NCBI GenBank assembly: GCA_029953675.1
Contig: JAMWBK010000010.1
Coordinates: 1,469,001-1,533,000, forward strand
DNA length: 64,000 bases
Direction of reading: 5' to 3'
From: Rhodosorus marinus
Lineage: Eukaryota; Rhodophyta; Stylonematophyceae; Stylonematales; Stylonemataceae
This document shows, piece by piece, positions 1 to 10,805 of this stretch. A model generated the notes under the pieces. It had not been told where the DNA came from. It saw only the letters and a program-made list of their open reading frames with translations, and did no database searches. The translations under genes and the position numbers were made by a program. How positions within the stretch are numbered: position 1 is the stretch's first letter; every line of letters starts with the position of its first letter.

Positions 1-294
1 TGTCTTGTTTGGACAAAGCTGCAAGCACGAGTCGTTTCCAAACTTTGAGCTCACACGAAACCTGCTAACTCGGGCAATCGTCTCTGGACCAACCAGTGCT
101 TTCAGATCTTGAATCCCAACACGCTTTCGGCATGTTGGCTCCGGGCAGACAGGATCTGACTGGTAGCAGTCATAAGTCCGAAACAAGGATGTTGAACAAA
201 AGCCATGACCACAGTGAAGATAATACATTGCTTCCTTGGAGTGTACCTCCAAGCATATGTCACACCACATATCGTTCAAAGTCAGTTGTCGCGC
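1..294 (-). CDS. RBR (RING-between-RING) E3 ubiquitin ligase, 3' part missing at window edge
   Basis: The minus strand is open from 294 to the left edge and encodes a RING1 domain followed by the start of an IBR domain. Visible residues are MWCDICLEV, YLHCGHGFCSTSLF, a later VCPEPTC, then SRFRVSSKFGND and CLQLCPNK, the spacing typical of Ariadne/ARI-like RBR ligases (family knowledge: E2 binding by RING1, ubiquitin thioester on RING2). RING2 would lie outside the window. The exon probably starts after a TAG acceptor at 295-297; an upstream donor GTGAGG near 381-386 would give an intron of about 90 nt, but I could not settle the first exon. One oddity: the cysteine expected two residues after the one in GHGFC is a serine (TCC codon). 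Family call is firm; exact subfamily is not. Confidence 0.72.
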
Positions 295-1880
295 CTAACC
301 TCCATCACCAGATCAAATTCTGAACCCAGACCGGAACGTGCATAAAGAAGACGCCCTTCCTCTACAGAACCTCGCATCCTCACGGGATCCGCTTCACGCG
401 CTCACGACCTCCTTCGCCTCCACCACATTTCCCTGCCCGCAAAACATTGACGCAATATCGAAATACGAACACGAACCCTTGAAACCTCATGCTCGACCTT
501 TTTTTTTCTTTTTTATTGACTAAAAAAAACTACCAAAACAACAAAAACATCTTACCCCTGAAAACCCACTTTCTTGCTTAATCCCACAACGACAACATAA
601 CCCCCTTTATGCTACAAACAAATCTGTCAGAACAGCACAAATGTTTTGAATTGATGTACAATTAACAAATTCTACATCCACCAATGAAGGCATACGGAAA
701 TACAATCCTCTCAACAATCACGAAACCAGAGGGGTAGATGATTGTGCCTGCAGCTGACAAGCTCGATCCACAGTTTCCAACTCTACCCCTTTGTTTGCAA
801 TCTATGCAAAAAAAGCCTTGGGAAAAGAACAGAAGAGAACAGAAAAGAAAAACTCCCACCCTCGTGTCCGTGGCCTATTTCTTATTGTTTTCCCTTTTTT
901 TTACCCTGCTACCCGTCCGCCTCAGCTGCTTTGGCAGAAAACCCAAATTGTGAGCAGATTAATAAGGATTCAATATTTCTATTCAATTTTTCAATAAATC
1001 GTAATTTAGCATCGGAGGCCAGGGAACGACGCGATAGCTCAGCCGGTTTTCGGAATTTTGATTGGAAGGTAAAACCCTAAAAGCAGTCCTTTGTTCTGGT
1101 GGAGTTCAGATACAAATCTAGACAGAGAGGAGTCTAGTTTTTAAGTAAACGTATGTTTAGAACACTATCCATTCTAAATAAATCTAATTTAGGCGATTGA
1201 CGTGAATATGCTCTGCAGGAAAGTTGGATTTCTGCCCGACGTTGCCAGCGAAGTTTTCAGGATGAAGGATAATTTGTACTAAAACACAATGAAAAGGCTT
1301 GGCCCTCCTTTGGTCTTGTTGCCATTGTCATGGTTTTCCTTTCAGAATACAAATGTTTTTGATGAAATTATGTTCGAGTTTTTTGGAAGCCACAGGGAAA
1401 CATTGCACCATGTAATTGGGATTTTTTTCGTGTAATTTTCTTGCTGTTTTTTTTTTTCCTCTTTAACACAAAGGGGTTACGACCTGCAGACGCTCAATTG
1501 GTTTAATCTTTTTTTTTGGTAGTATAGTAAACAATGGCATATGAATTCCAAAAAAAGTTTATATTATTCATCAGAATGAAAATGTCGGTTATGGATAATA
1601 TTAATAACGTACGCATTATAATATAAATTAATAGCGCCAAGCCCGGGGGAAAGCGGGAAGCAGAAGCAGTAGTTTTCTATGACTATTCTGCACCCCTCTT
1701 ACGAAGAACGCGTTGGTTGCGAAATATTGGAAAATATATTCTCAATATTGAATTTTGGTGGCCTACTGCTGAAATTTGACTCCCCCGTGCGCCACAACTC
1801 GGAATTTGCATGGGCTGAAGGGGCTCACCACAGACCACGAAATCTTTTGCTTCAGGGTTGCTGTATTATCAGAGAAGGAA
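295..1880. other. Intergenic / upstream region, no supported gene
   Basis: AT-rich sequence with many short T and A runs. It should contain the 5' exon(s) and promoter of the RBR gene, but no long reading frame or recognisable RNA gene is visible. Confidence 0.5.
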
Positions 1881-2173
1881 ATGGCCGAAACTGCTCCCAA
1901 GGTCGTATCTATAGTTTCTGGGTTGGGCGCTCTAGGCGCGAGGTGACAGAGCACTTGTGCCTGAAGGAGGAGAATGCTACTATGGTCTAGCCCTGATCTC
2001 CCATCCATTGCAACATGCTATGTCGTGGTTATAATCCATTTGCTTGTATTCGGAAACAAGCAAGTTTATGTTCAACGGCACAGAATCTTTCAAGCTCCGC
2101 GAGCACCAAGCTACTTGTTTGGGGTTACGATAACAAAATCATGCTCCTTGACTTCGACAAGAACAACTCATAG
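1881..2173 (+). CDS. Possible small two-exon protein (56 aa), unknown
   Basis: Joining 1881-1942 to 2065-2173 across a GTGACA...CAAG intron gives a 56-residue protein starting MAETAPKVVSIVSG and ending LLDFDKNNS, stop at 2171-2173. The N-terminal third is hydrophobic and could be a membrane segment. The phase works and the total length is a multiple of three, but the donor site is weak and I recognise no family. It would be convergent with SAR1, ending 60 nt from its stop codon. Low confidence. Confidence 0.28.
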
Positions 2174-2233
2174 CCAATTTGTTCTAGACCTCGAGACGGA
2201 CAAAATGAAGGCCGAACACCAATTGTACAACAC

Positions 2234-3200
2234 TTAGGCGATCTGACTACATACCCAATGCATTGCCTCTTCCACGCCAACATCCTTGAGCACTGAGCAG
2301 CCCATCGCCTTGACAGCAGATTTTCGCATGCCAAGCTCTTCGTCAGACTCATCAACTCTCTCACCAAGTACACCTCGTATCTGAGAAGCACAAACGAAAA
2401 ACATGATCATTCTAAGAGAGAAGGAAGTGGACACTAGCCCAGATACACTTCAGAGCAGGAGATCTCCAAATTCAATCAACCGCTTGAAATTTGAAACCCT
2501 CACCTCTAGAGTATCTATTAGACGCGGGAGAGGAGCTGCACCAGCAATATCTTGCTTGTTCCCCAAAACAAGGAAGGGTACGCTGATCAAGGATGGATCT
2601 TCCAGAAGCGCATGCAGCTCTTCCTTTGCTTCCTCGAAGCGGCCGATATCAGCACTATCCACAATGAACACAACAGCATCTACGGTCTCGTAAAAGTCAC
2701 TCCATAAGTGCCGCCACATCTCATGGCCACCGACATCGAAAGCTGTGAAAACTATTCCCCCAATACTCTGCGATGACGAAAGAAGAACGCATTGAATTCA
2801 GTCGTTTCTACTGAATCAAGAGCTAGCCTCATTACACAAAGTGCACGTTCCCTCTGGAAGAAAACCAGAACGAGAAAACACTTATATTTGTGTATGCACT
2901 TACAAACTGTTCTATGTTCACCCTCGTGGTCGGAGCGTACAAAGAGACTGCTCCTAACTTCAACCGATTCAGCAGTGACGTTTTCCCCGCATTGTCTAAT
3001 CCTGAGGGATGGCAGAAACCAAACGAAAAACAGACAAAGTCAAAAAGGAGCTGCAAGCCCATGCCGGTCCCACGCGAGTGCAGCCACGGAGCAGGTCAGG
3101 GCTTCTCGCCTAGCGCCATACCTAGAAACAAGACCTTGGCCTGCTTGTAGAACAGACCCAGCCGGAAAAGGATTCCCAGAAACCAATCCAGTAATAACAT
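2234..3200 (-). CDS. SAR1: SAR1 small GTPase (COPII coat initiator)
   Basis: Four exons on the minus strand: 3122-3200, 2904-3001, 2504-2767, 2234-2380, all with GT-AG introns, giving 195 aa, the usual SAR1 length. The N-terminus MLLLDWFLGILFRLGL matches the amphipathic SAR1 helix that inserts into ER membrane. G motifs are visible: GLDNAGKTSLL (P-loop), DVGGHE (switch II), LGNKQD (base specificity) and a late GCSVLKDVG. Known role of the family: GTP-bound SAR1 recruits Sec23/24 at ER exit sites. The switch I region is divergent: the usual PT-x-x-PTSEEL is PTTRVNIEQF, and LWSDFY follows GGHEMWRH. The distinctive N-terminal helix still argues for SAR1 over ARF or ARL proteins. Convergent with the small candidate gene at 1881-2173. 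Confidence 0.93.
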
Positions 3201-4078
3201 CACCCAAACAGAACTCACTGCCCTAAACTAAACCAAGATACTGTGCTTTCTTTTGCAAAACCTCGTCAGTCACCCACACCTTCCCGCTCTCTTCCTACTT
3301 CACTTCGATACAACTCCTCATATCCTTCAAACCGTCAATAAGTCTGTACTCCTTATACAGCAGAATTCACTTTCACACCCAGCACTGAAAAAGAACGCTC
3401 ACACTCATAAACTAGCGATAGTCACACCAATCGACCATTCGGTGAGTTGAGCTCCCACCTGACAGCGTGTTCCCTAGGGCTGGCCTAACGTCACGAACAG
3501 GAATGAGGATGGCAGGGAACTGTTGGTAAACGAATAGCTTGAGGGGCTGCTCCCGCACCTTAACGTCACCAAGAACGTCAAGAAGTGAGCCAGCAAGGCT
3601 TTAGGAGGGGAGGACCTCTATTTGCTTTCCTCAGGCGTCCCAAACTGCCAACCAAGCTTCGGAACAAAAACGGAAGCGATGAAAAGTAGGTCAGATCTAA
3701 AGCCCACATTTAGGATTCGGACAAGAATCCTCAAAATATTCAAACTAATTTACAAAATGTTGTTCAATGGTTGAATTTTAGACTCATAGATCTCTTAATT
3801 TGGAGTATTGTGCATATTCAAAGAGCATGGGTGTTTGGGACTGTCCCATCCATGTCCCATGTTCATACGGGGCAACAGAGATATTAAGGTTGATCTGGTA
3901 TATGCTACTTCAGGTCACTAGGATGCTGCGAACTGCGTGCTGGGTGTCCTCCGTTCTGTGGGTTTTTGTTCGCGACTTCGCCGTTACTGTAGCATTTTGC
4001 CACGGTTTTTAGGGGACACGAGTTTGCCTCTTCCGCGTTTTGATCAGAAAATCTTTTCGAGGGGAGCATTCAGTGAAG
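3201..4078. other. Intergenic region between divergent genes
   Basis: Spacer that must hold the promoters of SAR1 (minus) and the 4079 gene (plus). C- and A-rich near SAR1. No TATA box, repeat or extra gene could be supported. Confidence 0.5.
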
Positions 4079-4507
4079 ATGGTGTCCGCTGCTCGAAAAG
4101 ACCAAGCAAGCTCGTGGGAATCACATGTTGATGAGCCACAAAAACTGTGTGTTCATTTACAATTTATTTACATGCTTTCTGACTTGCTAGAATGAAATTT
4201 TCTGGTTCCGGCTCTCACTGTTGGTCTCGTTCATTTTTCCATGTGAATGAGCAGCAAGGTCCAAGGGTCCGATGAAATGGTACCCATACTTCCTCCGGGC
4301 ATTACGGAGGTGCTGCTAGCACTCGACTCTTGGAATCTGTGCAACAACGTTTCCTTTGAAAAGCTTTTCAGTCAGAGGAGCAAGGGCACGGACCTAGAGG
4401 GGACACTCTTCCAAGGCTTGGGCATCTCGGCGGTGGAGCTCGCCGCACTCCTCGAGAAGATCAAGATCCAGTACTTCCTATCAAGCACACCTCGTTCAAC
4501 CAAATGA
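4079..4507 (+). CDS. Small protein of unknown function (106 aa, two exons)
   Basis: Exons 4079-4146 and 4255-4507 are joined across a 108-nt intron with donor GTGTGT, an internal CTGAC branch-like site and a pyrimidine-rich stretch before GCAG. The product starts MVSAARKDQASSWESH and contains PPGITEVLLALDSWNLC and GISAVELAALLEKIK, a soluble, mostly helical-looking sequence without signal peptide or membrane segment. I do not recognise the family. AAATAAAA at about 4547 could be a polyadenylation signal. The gene is convergent with DNAJC21, only 176 bp between stop codons. The reading frame is open over the whole length and phase is consistent. Confidence 0.45.
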
Positions 4508-4683
4508 GATTAAACCATGGTACGCATGTTTCTTCGGAAAACTTTTAAATAAAACCCCTTGAACCCCCCAAAAAGCAGCATCGCCCGTTGGATCTCATCA
4601 ACAGCGCAGTTGCGTCTGAAATCGCTTCGAATCGTCCATCCTTGGCTTTCTCAATGATTTGGGATGTGCGAATCTAGTGAGGA

Positions 4684-7348
4684 CTACTTTCGTCTTCGTC
4701 TCCCCTTCGACTTCTTCTTGGGTTCATCGCTGGGTCCCTCCAGAAGAATCGCGTGGTTCTCAGCCTGGACATGCTTGAACAACTTATTCCGGGAATCAAA
4801 CTCCTGGAAAGTATCCGGAAAGCAAACCCCAGAAGACAATTAGCTGGCAGTCCGGGATCGGTGCACAATAGGAAAAGCCATAACAAGTTAATCCTCAGCA
4901 CATCCTGCGTTTCCTACCCTTGCACACGTCTGGCATGTGAACGGTTGTAGAATCCCCTTCTTAGAGGAGGATTCTGACTCTGCACCTTTCTCCCCATTTT
5001 CCACTACGCATGAGCTCCAATAGCAGTAGCTATCTCAGACCGTGTAGGTTGAAACCTCATGCGCAAATTCTGTCCTTACCGGCAGCTTGACTCGGCTGAG
5101 TCTCTGGGTCACCGAGATCGAAAGATACCTCCTGCTTTCGCGGTCTGGGAGTTCGTTGCTCCCCTTCGCTGCTGGATTCTATGTAGAGCAGTGCAGTGAG
5201 TATCTCCAAAAAAATTGCTGCAAGGCACCGGTTGGCAGTCGTTACCTAGCACGGCGAAGTTGTCAACCTGTTGCATGCGTCTCTGCTTTGCCTGTGCCTT
5301 CTTTTTTTTCTTCTTCGCCGTGGCTCGTGAAATCTGCATGTACTGCAGTTCTTCCTCTTCAGATTCGAAACTGCCTTCCGCAGGATCGCTTGCTCCTGCT
5401 CGTCAAGAACGCAAACACAGTCTAGGTAAGGATAACATGGAAAATCCGAGATTCGCAGAGAATTGCTTACCGTCCTGAGTGCTCTTGCCGCCAGCCTCTC
5501 CGCTTCCTCTCTCCTGCGCGTCATCGTCATCTGTAAGGATTGATAAGATATTCCTCTGAGTGCGGACTTTTTTAAACGTCAACTTGTTAGTAAATGTATA
5601 CCCTCCTCATCTTGTGGCTCCAGGTCCGACTGCTCCTCATCTCTACCGAGAGGTTCCTCGGGCGACTGTCCGGCTGGCCCTGGAAGTTGAGAGGAACCAC
5701 AAATTACGACAATCAGGATGCAGTTCCATAGGCCGTTCTGGTACGGATTGTATTCAGTGACTACCTGCGATAACTGACTCCTGTACCATATGCACTTCCT
5801 GGAACTCGTCATCGTTCGCAAGGAGCTCCTCCTGCATGGCCTGAACCCGTTCCTTGTGCTTTTTGGATTTCTCATGGTTCACCCACTGCGCCTGCGACCT
5901 GAAAGAATACAAAACTCGCGCTTCAGGAGATTATAACTACGGGTAGGTAGTCAGCAACAGCCTTTAGCATGCCAAAGGGCTGACCTAAATCGTTTTTTAC
6001 AAGCCGAGCAGTAGTACTCATTCGAATCTTTGCTGGCATCGTCATCTGGCTGATTAAGCTCCATTTGCTCGATGAGTTCGTCCACATACTCCAGCTCCTT
6101 GTCTTTGACGGCTTCCCATTCCTTTCGCCTCTGTTCCTTTTCACGTTTGCCTGCCGCAGCCCGTGCTTCGTTTGCTGCCTGATGGTCGTGAGGCCAAAAG
6201 GTGAGACCCCAATGTATTTACTGTGCATGGGCGTTGAATCTGCAAGCATTGCGAATTTGACGGGGTAATGCGTACTCGTTTCTCCTCATTGACTCGCTCC
6301 ACATCCTCTCTGCGTTTCGCAACTCTTCGATCTCGCTTCTTAACATAGGCAACCAGATCTCGAAGCTATTGAATAGTTGAGCGACAAGGGGCAGGACAAA
6401 AACAAACACGTGGTGATGTAGGGTGAGCTTATTAACCCACCTCGTGAACATACCAGCTGTTTTAGGAGCAGTTGTGCTACCATGCATACCATTTGATTAA
6501 ATTCTTTCTTTGCTCTAGTCCGCTCTTTCTTGTTCTCCCTCTCCATTGCGCGGCGTATTTCTCTGTTTGGTGCTTCCGCGAGGTTCCACTTCTCCGCGAA
6601 GCCGAAGCTCCGCTGTGATGAAAAATTCTGAGTACAAATGGGACCACCGCTAAGAAAGAGCCCTCGTTGATAGAGACTGATGTTTGATCATATCCAATGC
6701 ATGGAATAAGGACCAGGAGATAGCGAGAGCGAAGTATACCTCCCAAAACGTATAAAACTGCCGAACCTCTTCCCACGGTGAATCGGAAGTACCAAAGTCT
6801 GGGGCTACGTCGATGTCTCCGTCCGGAGATAAACATTGCACTCTCTCCCGCTCCTCATCATGAATGTCATTGAAAAGCTGGCTGAACACTGTGTAGTAGC
6901 CATTGTCGTCATCGCCATATCCTCTGTATGCAGACCCCGAGAAGAACCTTAGAATGTTTATGTTTGACGCTTGCGTTGCGTACTATGGAACCCAACAACA
7001 AAAAATAAAGGAGTGAGTATTCCCAGCATCTTAATTGCCTTTGACGAGAGAGAGTGAGCCGAGGATCAAGTTTCGGTAGCTTACAGGTTCAGAGGACCCT
7101 TCATGGACGTCCTCTCCTCGAAGAATCTGGTCCCGATGAGCATCGTACCATGCTCTTTCATGCGAGTCTGATAGAACCTCATAAGCTTGTTGAACGAGCT
7201 GAAAATTCTTCGTCGCATCGTCATTATCTTTGTTCTTGTCAGGATGGAAGATCAAGGCCTGCTTCCGATACGCTTTCTTCAGCTCATCATCGGTAGCCTG
7301 TAACGAAACGCCGAGCACTTCATACAGGCATCTTTCCTTTTCCACCAT
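4684..7348 (-). CDS. DNAJC21: DNAJC21/JJJ1-type J protein, 60S ribosome maturation
   Basis: About twelve exons on the minus strand: 7085-7348, 6740-6982, 6490-6612, 6276-6365, 5985-6178, 5765-5898, 5602-5679, 5471-5530, 5278-5395, one near 5130-5181, one ending at 4918, and 4684-4803. The N-terminus is a J domain ([28 protein letters not shown] with the HPD triad). Then come the family-specific [19 protein letters not shown] block, a charged helical region ([19 protein letters not shown]), a C2H2 finger ([10 protein letters not shown] ... HEKSKKHKE), an acidic/Lys-rich linker and a second finger ([18 protein letters not shown]) before a [11 protein letters not shown] tail. This order is that of DNAJC21/yeast Jjj1, which helps Hsp70 recycle the export factor Arx1 from cytoplasmic pre-60S particles. 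The start is the first ATG before the J domain. The exons near 5130-5181 and 4918-4995 are approximate. Confidence 0.92.
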
Positions 7349-7880
7349 CGAGTCTTCTTATGGATCTCCATCTACTCCGAAGACAACAGATATACTTAAG
7401 AAAGGTCACTAAACCCTTGCCCGGCTTCCGAGCAAGGATGCCGAGCAAGCTTGGCAGCCCGGCACGAACGGCGTTCAGCAATAATGTCCGGTGACCAGAC
7501 GCCGATGCATTGGGCCCTGGGGCAGCAGGTGTACAATTTATATTTTGGATCTCAAATCGAAGTACAAGCGCTCTGGTGTAATCCAATTGTCAAACTAGCT
7601 TCTATTAGAACGCTGTGCACAGGACGCTAAGAAAAGTGGTTCCGTTCACACCCATGTCAACATAGCAAAGTCGAGGTATCCTAGCTTCAGGGTTATCATC
7701 AGCTGAAAGGCCATAATTAGCTTCTTTGACTTGAGCTGGGTGGTGGCGCCGACGTTGTCAGGTCGCAGAGCAGACCGGGAAACACCTTTGGAGTTATAGA
7801 CTACTGTGAATCGTTGCCATCATCTCCGCAAAAATAATATTATTTTAGATGGTGACTCCCATGAAGAAGATCAAAACTTC
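7349..7880. other. Intergenic, no supported feature
   Basis: Holds the promoter side of DNAJC21 and mixed-composition sequence. No reading frame with family similarity or RNA gene recognised. Confidence 0.45.
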
Positions 7881-8204
7881 TTATGCGTGACGATGAGATA
7901 GCACATGGGGTTTGGGCTTGAAGGCGTAACGCGGGATGAAGTGTGGCTTCTGCTCGATGCAAGTTGTGCATCGCCTTCTCCCGCGAATTTTCTGAGGGTT
8001 GGAAGCGCTGGGTATCAGTAAACCAGAAGTACAGCACTGCGATGAAATTCTGTACAAGCGATTTTGTAGCGCTCTGGAAGAAAGCCCATCCGCAAAAGTG
8101 GATTGATACTTCACTCCCGCCTTAGAAGCGCCAGCAATGCTTCTTCTCTTCAACTGAACCCGTGAATAGCGCGATGGTGGCATGTATTGGTTCGGGAGAG
8201 CCAT
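7881..8204 (-). CDS. Possible small basic protein (107 aa), unknown
   Basis: An ATG-initiated minus-strand frame, MALPNQYMPPSRYSRVQLKR at its start and VLSHRHA at its end. It is Arg/Ser/His rich. Over the second half another frame reads a hydrophobic stretch (LVQNFIAVLYFWFTD), so a small intron or frame change inside the gene is possible, for example in a small mitochondrial membrane protein. I recognise neither version. Low confidence. Confidence 0.28.
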   Translation of the reverse strand: MALPNQYMPPSRYSRVQLKRRSIAGASKAGVKYQSTFADGLSSRALQNRLYRISSQCCTSGLLIPSASNPQKIRGRRRCTTCIEQKPHFIPRYAFKPKPHVLSHRHA

Positions 8205-10805
8205 TGTGATTCCTGACTAACAATCGCATTGCGGACGAGACTGTTAAAAGGTCAGGCCTGTAGTATTGAGCTTATTCAGTGGGTGATGCTGAGTATCATG
8301 GCTCCGATTAGACTGTTTCAGCGTCCTACTGCGAATCCGGCTAGTACCAGTGCCCTGTGTGCTATCGAGGAGTAGGCTATGAGTCGTTTCAGGTGTGTTT
8401 GGCGGATTGCGAGTATTGAGGCACGATGAAGATGTTGAGAAGTTAAAAAGGAGCGTGCCCTCCGCGTGTTTAACTTGCTTCGGCGTGAAGACGAGGATGC
8501 TGGAGATAGTCGAATGCTACTCTGTGACTAACTGAAACGTGCTTCGGTAGCTCTTGACCAAAGAGCTCTTGACCAAAGACATCGTTGCCAACGGAGTCTC
8601 TTTTCGGGCTCCTCGCGCATGATCCAGACCGAAAAGGGAATTCTGAAACAGATCTCTGTGGGTTCGATCAATGAAGAGAAGGTTCACGCTGCGCTCGAGT
8701 TTTCCTGCACTGGCAAACCGTACTTTCGGTCTGTGCCTGAGATCTTGTGGAAACCGTCCTGCACCGGTGCAGCCCATCGGGCGAAGGTACAACCTTCACC
8801 TCATTGATTCAAGGACGTTTTAAACGATTGCGCTGGCGGAACCAGGGACGACCAGTGTAGAATACAAATAAAAATGGGAGAAGGATGAGCTCCGAGAGTC
8901 TGTTTCTGATTTTCTCATTGGAGCGCAACCGCGTTTGGAGGTAAATCCAGCTTCTCATCTGGAGGCTCTTGCGCCCTATAGATTAAGAACTGCTCCGCTT
9001 CCGCGTACATGCCCATAATAGAAGTACTACCATTAATAGACGGGAATGGGTATTTTTTTGGCTTCCATCGATTTGTGCGTCCGGGTATGTAGTTTTCATG
9101 CCTCAGGATAGTGTTGTTGGGCTCATTCCCTGTTCCGCCATAGTTTCAGGGTGGGAACAACAACGTTGCAAATGGATCTCCCGTCTTCACTCGCTTCAGG
9201 GTGAATGTTGCTTCGGCAGTGTGTGAGCCATTTCAGTCGCGTTGCCTTTCGCGCCTTGAAGGCATGTGGGAGCTGCCGGGCGATGTGATTCGTGTTCTCT
9301 TTTGGTTGGGGCGATTCCCACTACAACCCCAGACTAACGTAAACAGTTGTTCCTTTCTGCGAGCTGCAAAAGATCATGCTCGATCAGTCTGGGGCCACTA
9401 CAGACCTACCGTAGTACTGCCGACTTCGAGCGCACAGAGACTTGAAGATGGAAGCATACAATCTCTTCCTAGAGATATCTTTGGAGACTCAAGAGCCTGG
9501 CACGCTTGCGGTTTCCAGTTTTTACCTGTCATTTGCTCGTAAAAATAGGAAAACTGTACTAAATTGCTAACTAGCTCAAATCACTCAAAACACATTTGAT
9601 CCTTACCCGGTACAAAGCTGCTGCAAAAGCTGCCAATGACCACAACTGCGGATCAGAAAGACGTTCCTTCAGTCAGAAAGACCTAACCACCCAGAGTCAA
9701 GCCCAAAATGTCTGGTCACCCATTAAGCTGTGACCCAAAAAGTCTATCCACATGGTTGCAGCATCCATACGTCTCCACTACCACCGGCTCCTTCCTTCAA
9801 TCACTTTTCTTACCTTACAACCCCACATGAACTTTTTTTTTCACAAAACGATGAGGGCTGGTGATATCTTAAGCGATTTCATTGGTCAATATTGGATTCT
9901 TCGTTAATAGTAAACTCCGGTCTCATTTTGCACGAATGACAATGATTCCAGGCCAGCTACAGTTTATATCCTCAATATATATAAATAAAATGAATAACTA
10001 TTATCCAATAATATCTATCTTAAAACTGCAATTGGATAATGAACAAAGATCTTTCTGTAGATATTATCCGAAAGATATTAAAATAGGAAAATAATATAAG
10101 CTATTGATTGAAACGACAGAGTTTCGCGTCCAAGATTAAAATCAGATATTGTATTCTATTCACAAAAAGGAATATTTGCAAAGACGGAGATGTGCACCCA
10201 TTACCGCAATTCACCTTTGTACCGGAGATCTTGTTCTGGCCGTCAAGAACCCCCCCCGTTCATTGTTGCTTGCTTCACGGCAGTAAACGCTCCATAAGTT
10301 ATCAATATACGATTTCATTGGTAACACTTGATATGAAAATGGCCCACGGCGGATAAAGTCATTCTCTGAACCCTAGCTAGATGTCCGCCAAGGGAGATAG
10401 GGGTGAGATCCACGTGAGTCTCGATTTTTCAGGAAATTCAAGCTATTATCAGATGTTGATTTGATATAGAAATCGTTTATCCAGGGTTTTTGGAAGGATT
10501 TTTTTTGAGGATGTGGAAAATGGCAGTGTGATCATGAGGATGGGAAAAACGAGGGATGCAGGATAGTGACAGTCTTACCACTATTGTATTTTTCTGGTTG
10601 CTGTGGAAAAGTGTGAGTGGAACAGATTTAAGAGCTCAAGACTTTCCGAATTTCGGTGGCTAGGGACACAAGCTTTTGAGGTCTTCAAACGTGTGCATGT
10701 TGTCATTGGGGGGTGTTTTGTTGGAACTGGATAGAGAGAAAAGGGGCTTCCGGTGAGGTTAGTCTGCTGTTTTTTGGAAGGTAGTACGTTAAAGAAGATA
10801 GAAAT
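8205..10805. other. Long spacer, no supported gene
   Basis: 2.6 kb with only scattered short frames on both strands. A 15-bp unit (AGCTCTTGACCAAAG) is duplicated in tandem at about 8547-8577. From about 9800 to 10700 the sequence is AT-rich. The last 100 bases should carry the promoter of the hydrolase gene at 10806. No RNA gene recognised. Confidence 0.45.

Noticed and set aside
8547-8577. 15-bp tandem duplication
   Set aside because: Only two copies, not linked to a gene or to mobile-element ends; listed inside the spacer only.
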